DNA from: Ktedonobacterales bacterium
Lineage (GTDB): Bacteria; Chloroflexota; Ktedonobacteria; Ktedonobacterales; JADMIN01
Assembly (NCBI GenBank): GCA_025450405.1
Contig: JANWHL010000243.1
Location: 1-5,743 of the forward strand
Length of the DNA stretch: 5,743 nucleotides
Direction: 5' to 3'
A program made the translations under genes and the position numbers. The notes under the pieces were generated by a model. That model searched no databases. It saw nothing but the letters and a program-made list of their open reading frames with translations, and was not told where the DNA came from. Of the stretch, positions 1 to 5,386 are shown one piece after another. How positions within the stretch are numbered: the first letter of the stretch is position 1; every line of letters begins with the position of its first letter.

Positions 1-315
1 ATCCCTCCCGACTCCCGCATCATCATGGACGAGGAGTTCTGGGTGGACCTGCACGACGTTCGCCCCTATTACAAGTTCGCTCACTCCCACTTCGAGGCCA
101 CCGGCGACCCCGACGTACGCGACAAACTCTTCCACCAGTCCTGGGAGAATGTCGACTACTTCGTGATGTCCAACAAGATGCGCGTCACCATGCAACAGCT
201 CAACACCGACGGCCGCTACAACTGGATCTTCGACGCGCTCGACCACCACGCCCGGCGGATCTGGACCCTCCAGCGCGGCGGCATCGAGCTCGAGGTTTGG
301 CAGGTCCAGCATTGA
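1..315 (+). CDS. C-terminal fragment of a probable GT39/ArnT-type membrane glycosyltransferase (5' end outside window)
   Basis: The frame is open from base 1 and ends at the TGA at 313-315, giving 104 residues. The ATG at 25-27 has no ribosome binding site and the residues before it (IPPDSRII) continue the same protein, so it is an internal methionine. The fragment has no membrane segment and is rich in aromatic and acidic residues. A 'DEEFWVDLHD' stretch lies near its start, 'DYFVMSNKMR' in the middle and 'WTLQRGGIELEVWQVQ' at the end. From recall, this resembles the soluble domain after the multi-pass membrane part of dolichyl-phosphate-mannose-type (GT39, ArnT/PMT_2) glycosyltransferases in Chloroflexota. 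Such enzymes move sugars from polyprenyl-phosphate donors to proteins or lipids outside the membrane. The catalytic N-terminal part is not visible, so substrate and exact family are open. The downstream surface protein is a conceivable acceptor (inference). The reading frame is certain; the family call is moderate. Confidence 0.68.
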   Translation: MPPDSRIIMDEEFWVDLHDVRPYYKFAHSHFEATGDPDVRDKLFHQSWENVDYFVMSNKMRVTMQQLNTDGRYNWIFDALDHHARRIWTLQRGGIELEVWQVQH

Positions 316-434
316 CACCGAGTCCGTGATGAGACGCGGAATCTCTATGCCGCCCGCCCGACCCACCACTCCGCCCGCTCTTGGCCACTGCCCACCGCTC
401 CGACCGCCGTCATTCGCCCATCATCACCGTTCAC

Positions 435-440
435 GAGAGG
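435..440 (+). promoter_or_regulatory. Ribosome binding site that fixes the start of the surface protein
   Basis: GAGAGG lies six bases before the ATG at 447. The frame also has an upstream ATG at 381 that would add 22 residues (MATAHRSDRRHSPIITVHERLP), but no purine-rich site precedes it and the added residues do not look like protein. The 447 start also places the basic cytoplasmic stretch and membrane anchor normally at the N-terminus. No convincing promoter is visible in 316-434: the TTGACA at 312-317 has no matching -10 box. Confidence 0.65.
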
Positions 441-446
441 CTCCCC

Positions 447-2255
447 ATGAACACCCCCAGGCTCCAATTCAAGCGTCCTAGGCTCAAGCTGGACGTCGCG
501 CGCGTGCGTCAGGTCGACCGCCGCACGCTCGTCTGGATCGGCATCGGCGTCCTCGCGCTCCTGTTCGTGATTTCGCGCGTGGTGAGCGCCACCCCTGGCT
601 CCGGCTCCGCCGCCGTGGATAGCACCGGTGCCAGCCGCGGCCACACCGCCGGCTCACGTGCCACCCCACGCGCCACCGCCACCCCGCGGACCGCGCGCGC
701 GAAGGCAACCCCGGTCGTCATCTCCGGCCAGGTCCCGATCAGCGCCGACACCAGCGGCCCGATCATCCTGCTCAACCCCGGCATCGTGCGCCAGGGCGCC
801 AGCGTCAACCTGACCGCCAGCGGCTTCGACGCGCGCGCCGCCGTGGACCTGGTCATCTTGCGCACCCCCACCGACCAGGGCCAGGCCATCACCTTCGCCC
901 AGGCCGACCGTGGCGGCTCGTTCAGCGCCAGCTTCACTGTTCCCGCCTCGCTCAGCGCCGGCAGCTTCATCGTCGAGGCGCGCGAGCGCAACAGCAACAA
1001 AGTTGCCCAGGCCTCCGGCGCGATCGACGCCGGCTCCTCCCCGGTCGTCAAGTTGGGGACCCAGGTCGGCAAGGCGGGCGACAGCGTCGTGTTCTCCGCC
1101 CAGGGCTTCACGCCGAATGAGACTGTCTCCGTCTACTGGAACAGCCTCCAGTCCCAGCCGATTGCCAAAATCCCGGCTGACGGCGCTGGCGGCGTCCGCT
1201 CCGGTTCGCTCACGGTCCCCTTCGGCGCCGTCGGCAACAACGCCTTCATCTTCCTCGGCGCCAAGAGCCAAGCGCCTATCACGGCCTCGTTCCTCACGCT
1301 GAGCCTGTATCCGAGCATTCAGCTCTCCAGCTACGCCATCCAGGCGGACAATGTGATCAGCTTCTCCGGCAAGGACTTCGGCCCCGGAGAAAGCGTCGCG
1401 GTCTACCTGAACAGCCCCACCGGCCAGCCAATCGCCACGGCCCAGGCCGACACCAACGGCGCCTTCGGCAGTGCCGGCGGCTTCGTGATCCCCTTCGCGC
1501 TGAAGGGCAAGCAGACCCTCATCTTCATCGGCGAGCGCAGCCGTGCTCCGACCACCGCCAGCTTCGACATCCTCCCCTACACGCCCAGCGCCCAGCCCAG
1601 CACTTACGGCGGCTTGCCGGGCACGGCCATCAGCTTCTACGCTATGGGATTCGCCCGTGGCGAAGTCGTCCACATCTACACCGGCCACTCCCAGAACGCC
1701 GCCGGGACCCTCGTGGGCTGCTTCCGCACCGATAACCAGGGCAGCGCCGGCGCCGCCGGCTCGTATGTCGTCCCCGGCAACGTCGCGGCGGGCAAGCTCG
1801 CGTTCACCCTGATCGGGAACAAGAGCGGCGGGGTCGCCACGGCCACCGTCCAGGTCATGCCCTCCAGCGTCCCCGTCCAGGTGCCGTCGCAGCCACCGTT
1901 CACCTGCGCGCTCGACCAGCAGACCCCCGCGCCCGGCGCCGCGCCGTCCACCAACGGCCAGGCGCCCGGCGCAACCCCTGGCGCGGCTCCCAATGCGGCG
2001 CCCACCGCCCCGGCGCACGGAGCCTCCACCGGCCCCGCGACCGCCCGTGTCCAGGCGACCCGTCTCGCGGCGAGCGACGCTGGTGCCCCCGCGCTCCTCC
2101 TCGTGCTCGCGCTGCCACTGCTCACGGTCATGCGCCGGTCGTCCCCCGCCAGTGACCCTGGTCATGCCCCCCATGTCGCCATCGACTCACCGGCCGAGAC
2201 CACGACCGCCGATACCACCCCGGCCCAGCGGGCGCGGGTGGGACCCGGCGCCTAG
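447..2255 (+). CDS. Membrane-anchored surface protein with four IPT/TIG-like repeats
   Basis: The protein has 602 residues. Residues 1-27 are strongly basic, and about 28-46 form a hydrophobic anchor (LVWIGIGVLALLFVISRVV) without an evident signal-peptidase site. Residues 48-90 are a low-complexity Ser/Thr/Ala/Pro/Arg linker. Four modules of about 90 residues follow (roughly 104-195, 199-289, 290-379, 380-470), matching an approximate pattern G-x2-V-x-F-S-G-x-G-F-x-P-x-E-x-V-x-V-Y, then QPIA, AD-x2-G, VPF and APxTASF. This recalls IPT/TIG-type or related Ig-like beta-sandwich repeats of bacterial surface proteins (family recall). Residues 490-535 are a Pro/Ala-rich stalk. A second hydrophobic segment at about 547-562 precedes RR and a polar tail of about 38 residues. 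The only cysteines are C425 and C487. Basic residues flanking both membrane segments suggest both ends are cytoplasmic and about 500 residues are outside (inference). The tail is too long for a classic sortase signal and no LPxTG is present. The role is unknown; structural or adhesive is plausible. It follows the glycosyltransferase by 131 nt and may be co-transcribed with it. Confidence 0.88.
   Translation: MNTPRLQFKRPRLKLDVARVRQVDRRTLVWIGIGVLALLFVISRVVSATPGSGSAAVDSTGASRGHTAGSRATPRATATPRTARAKATPVVISGQVPISADTSGPIILLNPGIVRQGASVNLTASGFDARAAVDLVILRTPTDQGQAITFAQADRGGSFSASFTVPASLSAGSFIVEARERNSNKVAQASGAIDAGSSPVVKLGTQVGKAGDSVVFSAQGFTPNETVSVYWNSLQSQPIAKIPADGAGGVRSGSLTVPFGAVGNNAFIFLGAKSQAPITASFLTLSLYPSIQLSSYAIQADNVISFSGKDFGPGESVAVYLNSPTGQPIATAQADTNGAFGSAGGFVIPFALKGKQTLIFIGERSRAPTTASFDILPYTPSAQPSTYGGLPGTAISFYAMGFARGEVVHIYTGHSQNAAGTLVGCFRTDNQGSAGAAGSYVVPGNVAAGKLAFTLIGNKSGGVATATVQVMPSSVPVQVPSQPPFTCALDQQTPAPGAAPSTNGQAPGATPGAAPNAAPTAPAHGASTGPATARVQATRLAASDAGAPALLLVLALPLLTVMRRSSPASDPGHAPHVAIDSPAETTTADTTPAQRARVGPGA
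756..1856 (+). repeat. Four degenerate ~90-codon protein repeats inside the surface protein gene
   Basis: Modules cover about 756-1031, 1041-1313, 1314-1583 and 1584-1856. Modules 2 and 3 are closest to each other: both contain a VYxNS...QPIA block, an A-D-x-x-G turn, a VPF block, an 'IFxG' strand and an 'APxTASF' close. Module 1 keeps 'GF', 'QADRGGSF' and 'TVP'. Module 4 keeps 'GFARGEVVHIY', 'TDNQG' and 'VVPG' but loses the QPIA and APxTASF blocks and gains C425. The similarity is at protein level; I see no long identical DNA runs between modules, which points to old duplications rather than recent expansion. Confidence 0.72.
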
Positions 2256-2453
2256 CGCTCGAACCGCCTGGCCTCCGCCCCCATATGGCGCCACCAGACG
2301 CCCGTTTCCGCTCCCATCGTCTTTGCGGCTCAGTTCGCCCTGTGGATCCAGCTCGCCGCCCTCCTCCTGGTCGTCGGCCTCACTCGACCATCCCCCGCGC
2401 GCCCGCGTCGTGGTCATGCCTCCCGCCAGGACCGGGCGCCGATCTTCTCGCCA
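2256..2453 (+). other. Stop-to-stop in-frame extension encoding a transmembrane helix (possible small gene, readthrough tail or decayed 3' end)
   Basis: After the TAG at 2253-2255 the same frame stays open for 66 codons until the TAG at 2454-2456. It encodes a hydrophobic stretch at 2316-2381 that begins IVFAAQFALWIQLAALLL and ends with VVGL, followed by an Arg/Pro-rich basic tail. In its first two thirds this frame has visibly more G/C at third codon positions than the other two forward frames. It contains no ATG, GTG or TTG before the helix, only CTG codons (2268, 2340), and no purine-rich site precedes either. Options are a CTG-started small membrane protein, a 3' extension cut off by a recent stop or sequence error, or chance. 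The rest of the gap up to 2518 shows nothing I can name: no promoter, terminator or repeat. Confidence 0.3.
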
Positions 2454-2518
2454 TAGCGGTTCGCACCCCCTTCTCTCTTCCTGTGGCCGCGTCCCAAGCC
2501 ACCGCCGGATCACCATCC

Positions 2519-2941
2519 ATGGACATCCCCATCCATCCCCATCCCCCGCGCCCGTCCCCACGCGCGGTGCCCATTGGCCGCCGCTGCGCGATCTGCGCCC
2601 GCCGGCCCGACGCCCCTCTGCGCGCGGTGGACGAAACACCGGTCCCGCCAGACGAGCCGCGCACCTGGGCCCTCTGTCCCAGCTGCCTTGACGCCGTCCG
2701 CGCCGAGCTCGCCCGCGCCGCCCTCCGTACCCCTTACCGCGTGCGCATCGCCGTGGCCGTCGTGGCCAGCGAGCGTGCCCCCGGCGCCCGCCGCCGTTGG
2801 GACCAGTCGTGCGGACGCCGCGGATGGCAGGCGCCGCGCCTACGCCTCCCCCACCTCACCGCCGCGTGGATCGTCGCCCTCACCCTGGAGCCCGCCCTGT
2901 TCGTCCTCATCGTCGTGGTGCTGGTGCTCATCCGCCATTAA
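2519..2941 (+). CDS. Small tail-anchored protein with two CxxC pairs (zinc-ribbon-like)
   Basis: The protein has 140 residues. Two CxxC pairs, CAIC at 23-26 and CPSC at 53-56, are spaced as in a zinc ribbon or treble-clef knuckle; metal binding is inferred. A helical-looking segment (AVRAELARAALRTPYRVRIAV, about 59-79) follows, then a basic linker with a lone C98. A C-terminal hydrophobic helix (about 117-138) ends in RH, so the protein is probably tail-anchored with the Cys domain in the cytoplasm. The start is uncertain. ATG 2519 has no Shine-Dalgarno, and a GTG at 2483 in the same frame would add 12 residues. The longer frame back to ATG 2285 reads as Arg/Pro-rich non-protein. I recall similar short CxxC/W/C-terminal-helix proteins annotated as hypothetical in Chloroflexota but cannot name a family. 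It could be a small regulator or adaptor at the membrane. It sits 263 nt after the surface protein. Confidence 0.68.
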   Translation: MDIPIHPHPPRPSPRAVPIGRRCAICARRPDAPLRAVDETPVPPDEPRTWALCPSCLDAVRAELARAALRTPYRVRIAVAVVASERAPGARRRWDQSCGRRGWQAPRLRLPHLTAAWIVALTLEPALFVLIVVVLVLIRH

Positions 2942-3108
2942 CGGTCCTCAGCTACCATTGACAGGGAGTTCGTAACAGTCCCGGTAACGCTTGAGAGACG
3001 CTGTTCGGGTAGGCTTGTGGCATCACCGCGCCGGTGGCTGTGGATGTGGAATCACACCGCTCACGGCGAATTGGCCGTTCGGCGCTCAACCATCAGTGCC
3101 ACAGGAGG
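2942..3108 (+). promoter_or_regulatory. Intergenic leader ending in a perfect AGGAGG ribosome binding site
   Basis: This 173-nt gap (to 3114) must hold the promoter of the next gene if that gene is independently transcribed. A perfect -35-like TTGACA is at 2958-2963, but no acceptable -10 hexamer lies 15-19 bases downstream. GTAAC occurs twice 12 bases apart (2972-2976 and 2984-2988), a possible but weak direct-repeat operator. AGGAGG at 3103-3108, six bases before ATG 3115, fixes the start of the downstream gene against the in-frame ATG at 3034. No terminator with a T tract is seen after 2941. Confidence 0.45.
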
Positions 3109-3114
3109 CGCGCC

Positions 3115-3873
3115 ATGTCAGCTCCCTCAACGCCGCCGACGCAACCCGAGGACTCGACCCCGCGCGATACTCCCTACTGGGCACAGATCGCGGAGCGCCT
3201 GGAGGTCCCCACGGTGCCAAGCGGCGCCATCAACCAGAACGTGACCGGCCACCGGCTCGCCGGACCGCTCCAGGGCTTCGGCCCGATGTGGCGAAAAGTC
3301 TACCGCCTGCGCCTGACTGGCGTGGAGGCGACTCCCGCCGAGGTCGTGCGCGTGTGGAAGGAGCGCTTTCCCGCGCTCCAACCCCCGCAAAATCGCTTCT
3401 ATCCGGTGCTGGCCGGTGTCGTTCCGGGCGAGATCGTGCTGTTGAACGCCTCGATGCGGGGGCTCCCCGTGAATAGCGGCGTTGTCGTGCTGTACGCCGA
3501 CGACGTGTCGTTCACCCTCATGACGCCTGAGGGGTGCCCCGAGGCCGGCTGGATTACCTGCGGCGCGTATCGCGAAGACGATATGACAATCGCCGAGGTG
3601 CAAACCATCGGGCGCGCCGCGGACCCCGTCTTCGAGTTCGGCTTCCGCTTCCTGGGCGGCGCCAAAGAGCAGGAGAAGATTTGGACCTACGTGCTCCGGT
3701 CGCTCGCCGCCGCGGTCGGGGGCGCCGGCGAGGTGGAGATGCGGCGGACCTGCGTGGACTCGCGCTTCCAGTGGTCCCGTGCCGGTAACGTCTGGCGCAA
3801 CGCCACCATCTGGTCCGTGCTGTATGCCGTGGCCGCGCCGCTGCGCCGGCGAGCCCGACCGGCCCGCGGCTGA
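3115..3873 (+). CDS. Conserved protein of unknown function, 252 residues, soluble
   Basis: The start is set by AGGAGG at 3103-3108. There is no signal peptide or membrane segment, so the protein is predicted cytoplasmic. The first 40 residues are Pro/Thr-rich and probably disordered. The core (about 45-200) reads as alternating beta strands: 'HRLAGPLQGFGPMWRKVYRLRL' (residues 46-67), 'GEIVLLN' (105-111), then a long run with GVVVLYADDVSFTLMTPEG (122-140) and GWITCGAYRED (145-155). It continues with 'RAADPVFEFGFRFLGG' (167-182) and a helix near 185-200. The C-terminal 'VDSRFQWSRAGNVWRNATIW' (214-233) and basic tail close the protein. I recall similar proteins of about this layout in actinobacteria and Chloroflexota annotated as hypothetical. 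The strand pattern and the C-terminal helix would suit a START/SRPBCC-like ligand-binding fold, but that is inference and I see no catalytic motif. Codon use matches its neighbours. It stands alone, with over 170 nt on the left and over 500 nt on the right. Confidence 0.85.
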   Translation: MSAPSTPPTQPEDSTPRDTPYWAQIAERLEVPTVPSGAINQNVTGHRLAGPLQGFGPMWRKVYRLRLTGVEATPAEVVRVWKERFPALQPPQNRFYPVLAGVVPGEIVLLNASMRGLPVNSGVVVLYADDVSFTLMTPEGCPEAGWITCGAYREDDMTIAEVQTIGRAADPVFEFGFRFLGGAKEQEKIWTYVLRSLAAAVGGAGEVEMRRTCVDSRFQWSRAGNVWRNATIWSVLYAVAAPLRRRARPARG

Positions 3874-3945
3874 ACACCCTGCCCCTGAGCATTCATTCCC
3901 GTCACGCTCCACAGCCGACGCTGGCTCGCACGCCGAGGGCATAGC

Positions 3946-4295
3946 GCCCGCCCCGTCGGCGTCCCCGTCGTCCCGGCCACCCCGCTCGGCGGGCAGACCG
4001 CCGCCAGCGTGGTAGTCGTCGCGCTCAGCATGTGCTTCCCGTCGGTGTCGTAGGTAACCACCTCGGTCTCGTGCCCGTGCCCGGCGTTGGTGCCAATCCA
4101 CCACGGCGCGTTGTGGCACGTCGTGCGGATCGGGTACACATTCGCATGCGCGCAACTGATCGCGCTCTGCCCCGTGTCGTAGGCGCCCCACCCCTGCGTC
4201 GCGTCGAAATGGTGCTGCTCCACCGCCCCGTCCGGTGGCGAGACTGTCGCCGGCGCGAGCTTGACACCGCCTCGCCAGCGGCCATATAACGAATT
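3946..4295 (-). pseudogene. Probable remnant of a secreted-type protein gene, antisense to its neighbours
   Basis: The minus-strand frame is open from the codon after the TGA at 4296-4298. It reads as convincing protein from about 4265 down to about 3946, with strongly G/C-rich third positions. Its only standard start codon is the GTG at 4221-4223, without a good ribosome binding site. Recognisable pieces are 'HHFDATQGWGAYDTGQS', 'CAHANVYPIRTTCHNAPWWI', 'NAGHGHETEVVTYDTDGKHM' and 'SATTTTLAAVCPPSG'. Three or more cysteines and the 'YDTDGKHMLSAT' strand suggest an extracellular, disulfide-bearing or Ig/PKD-like domain (inference). Below about 3946 the frame turns Arg/Gly-rich and only stops at 3687, deep inside the convergent 3115-3873 gene, so no natural C-terminus exists. 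I read this as a truncated or frameshifted remnant. I cannot name the family. A real short gene with a sequence error near 3946 is the alternative. Apart from this and the promoter at 4261-4290, the gap 3874-4382 shows nothing else. Confidence 0.45.
4261..4290 (+). promoter_or_regulatory. Sigma-70-type promoter for the beta-ureidopropionase-like gene
   Basis: TTGACA (4261-4266, perfect -35) is followed after 18 bases by TATAAC (4285-4290, five of six matches to the -10 consensus); read with a 17-base spacer the hexamer is ATATAA. It is the only paired -35/-10 of this quality in the window and one of few AT-rich spots locally. Transcription would start near 4297, giving a leader of about 86 nt before ATG 4383. 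It overlaps the 5' edge of the antisense remnant, consistent with that remnant being non-functional. Confidence 0.6.
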
Positions 4296-4331
4296 TCACC
4301 AGATCGCGCCCCGAGCCGAATCCGCCGCGAG

Positions 4332-4375
4332 CGGGCGTGGACGGCATCCCGTGCGCGGACGCCCGATGGGAGGGG
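4332..4375 (+). promoter_or_regulatory. Leader hairpin next to the ribosome binding site
   Basis: CGGGCGT (4332-4338) can pair perfectly with ACGCCCG (4359-4365). Inside it, ACGG (4341-4344) pairs with CCGT (4349-4352) around a CATC loop, giving a two-part hairpin with an asymmetric internal loop. It ends two bases before GGGAGGGG (4368-4375), the strong ribosome binding site seven bases before ATG 4383. The position would let it influence translation, but no ligand-binding motif or known riboswitch is recognised and a chance GC-rich hairpin is possible. The ribosome binding site itself is secure. Confidence 0.4.
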
Positions 4376-4382
4376 ACTCACA

Positions 4383-5219
4383 ATGGCCGTCGTTCGCAGC
4401 GCGCTGATCCAGACCTACGGCAGCATGAGCATGGAAGAGAACGTCGAGCGCCAGATCAAACTGATTGGCAAAGCCGCCGAGCGCGGAGCCCAGATCACCT
4501 GCCTCCAGGAGCTCGCCACCGGCCCCTACTTCTGCCAGGTACAGGATCCCAAGTATTACGAGTTCGCCGAGCCCGTGCCCGATGGCCCCACCATCCGCCG
4601 CATGCGCGAAGTCGCCAAGCAACACAACATGGTGCTGGTTGTCCCCGTCTACGAGGCCGAGCAGACCGGCGTCTACTACAACACCGCCGCCGTCATCGAT
4701 GCCGACGGCACCTACCTCGGCAAATATCGCAAGACCCACATCCCCCAGGTCGAAGGCTTCTGGGAAAAATACTACTTCCGCCCCGGCAACACCGGTTATC
4801 CCGTCTTCAAGACCAAGTTCGCCACCATCGGCGTCTACATCTGCTACGACCGCCACTTTCCCGAGGGCGCCCGCTGCCTCGGCCTCAACGGCGCCGAGAT
4901 CGTCTACATCCCCTCGGCCACCTCGCGCGGCCTCTCCATGCACCTCTGGAAGATCGAGCAGGTCTCGCACGCCATCGCCAACGGCTACTGGGTTGGTACC
5001 ATCAACCGAGTCGGCAAAGAGCCCCTGGGCGACGACGACTTCTATGGCACCAGCTACTTCGTCAACGCCCGCGGCGAGATCACCGCCGAGGCCAACGACA
5101 AAGAAGAAGAGGTGCTGGTCGCCGACCTCGACCTCGACAAGAACCGCGAAGCGCGTAACGTCTGGCAATTCTACCGCGACCGCCGGCCCGACCAGTACGA
5201 GCCCATCGTGGAGGCGTAA
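4383..5219 (+). CDS. Beta-ureidopropionase-like carbon-nitrogen hydrolase (nitrilase superfamily)
   Basis: A complete 278-residue nitrilase-superfamily amidohydrolase. The triad is visible: E43 in CLQELATGPYF, K117 in KYRKTHIP and C154 in YICYDRHFP. E128 in GFWEKYY matches the second, structural glutamate of the family. As recalled, human beta-ureidopropionase shares the blocks RKxHIPxV, FxE-x2-YY-x2-GN-x-G-x-PVF, ICY-x-RH-x-P, NGAEI-x4-PSAT, LWxIE-x3-AIAN, INRVGxE and FYGxSY, which favours this branch over N-carbamoylputrescine amidase or plain nitrilases. The expected reaction is N-carbamoyl-beta-alanine (or N-carbamoyl-beta-aminoisobutyrate) plus water to beta-alanine, CO2 and ammonia, the last step of reductive uracil/thymine degradation, in the cytoplasm. 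It lacks the long N-terminal extension of eukaryotic enzymes. The start is set by GGGAGGGG seven bases upstream, and a good promoter lies about 95 nt upstream. The LLM oxidoreductase 328 nt downstream fits a catabolic cluster. Family is very likely; exact substrate is less certain. Confidence 0.93.
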   Translation: MAVVRSALIQTYGSMSMEENVERQIKLIGKAAERGAQITCLQELATGPYFCQVQDPKYYEFAEPVPDGPTIRRMREVAKQHNMVLVVPVYEAEQTGVYYNTAAVIDADGTYLGKYRKTHIPQVEGFWEKYYFRPGNTGYPVFKTKFATIGVYICYDRHFPEGARCLGLNGAEIVYIPSATSRGLSMHLWKIEQVSHAIANGYWVGTINRVGKEPLGDDDFYGTSYFVNARGEITAEANDKEEEVLVADLDLDKNREARNVWQFYRDRRPDQYEPIVEA

Positions 5220-5241
5220 TACGGGAGCCACGCGTCAGGCG

Positions 5242-5276
5242 AGTTCAAGCTCCCCCTCCTCGTGAGGAGCGGAACT
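5242..5276 (+). terminator. Stem-loop after the amidohydrolase gene, possible terminator
   Basis: Starting 23 bases after the stop codon, AGTTC (5242-5246) can pair with GAACT (5272-5276), and within it CTCCTC (5256-5261) pairs with GAGGAG (5264-5269) around GT. No T tract follows, so this is not a classic intrinsic terminator. It may be a Rho-independent-like hairpin, an mRNA 3' stabiliser, or a decayed copy of the stronger palindrome 30 bases downstream, which shares the CTCCTCG...GAGGAG core. Confidence 0.4.
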
Positions 5277-5302
5277 GAGTGCCAACGTGGGGCCGTCTGA
5301 CT

Positions 5303-5346
5303 CCCCTCTCCTCGCGAGGAGAGGGGTTGGGGTCCCCCACTGGGGG
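5303..5346. repeat. Perfect 24-bp palindrome plus adjacent inverted repeat (REP-like element)
   Basis: Bases 5303-5326 form a perfect 12+12 palindrome: the left arm is CCCCTCTCCTCG and the right arm its exact reverse complement. Seven bases later CCCCC (5334-5338) faces GGGGG (5342-5346) across a three-base loop, and the text continues as a G-rich 'GGCTGGGGGTG'. The arrangement of a CCCCTCTCC-type hairpin followed by GGTTGGGG and GGCTGGGGGTG resembles the REP-like intergenic repeats I recall from Chloroflexota and other high-GC genomes. It is too GC-rich and lacks a T tract, so I prefer an interspersed repeat over a terminator. The other arm type at 5256-5269 may be a related, degraded copy. 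Confidence 0.7.
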
Positions 5347-5386
5347 CTGGGGGTGTGGATCCCTGGGTCGTGCCTCCACCTCTCCG

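Noticed and set aside
312..317. TTGACA at the end of the glycosyltransferase gene as a promoter -35 box
   Set aside because: It overlaps the stop codon and no -10-like hexamer occurs 15-19 bases downstream.
540..562. Sortase sorting signal in the surface protein (protein residues 540-562; DNA about 2064-2132)
   Set aside because: LAASD only loosely resembles LAxTG, and about 38 polar residues follow the hydrophobic segment, far longer than a normal sorting tail.
654..2174. Long open frame on the minus strand (506 codons) opposite the surface protein
   Set aside because: It is the GC-driven shadow of the + strand gene: Gly/Asp/Arg/Ala-rich text, no domains, no ribosome binding site, while the + strand frame has anchor, repeats and stalk.
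2285..2518. Longer N-terminus for the CxxC protein starting at ATG 2285
   Set aside because: The added 78 residues are Arg/Pro/Ser-rich with low third-position G/C and overlap a better-looking frame (2256-2453). There is no ribosome binding site.
2958..2963. TTGACA before the 252-residue gene as a promoter -35 box
   Set aside because: Perfect -35 match, but the bases at the right distance (CCGGTA/CGGTAA) do not resemble a -10 box. Left as a possibility only.
3127..4347. Minus-strand open frame of 406 codons spanning the 252-residue gene and the gap
   Set aside because: Composition is shadow-like (Arg/Gly/His-rich), and it covers a + strand gene with a strong ribosome binding site. The only protein-like minus-strand text in this area lies in a different frame (3946-4295).
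4296..5231. Minus-strand open frame of 311 codons opposite the amidohydrolase
   Set aside because: Val/Gly/Asp-rich shadow of a gene with an intact catalytic triad; no start signal and no recognisable motif.
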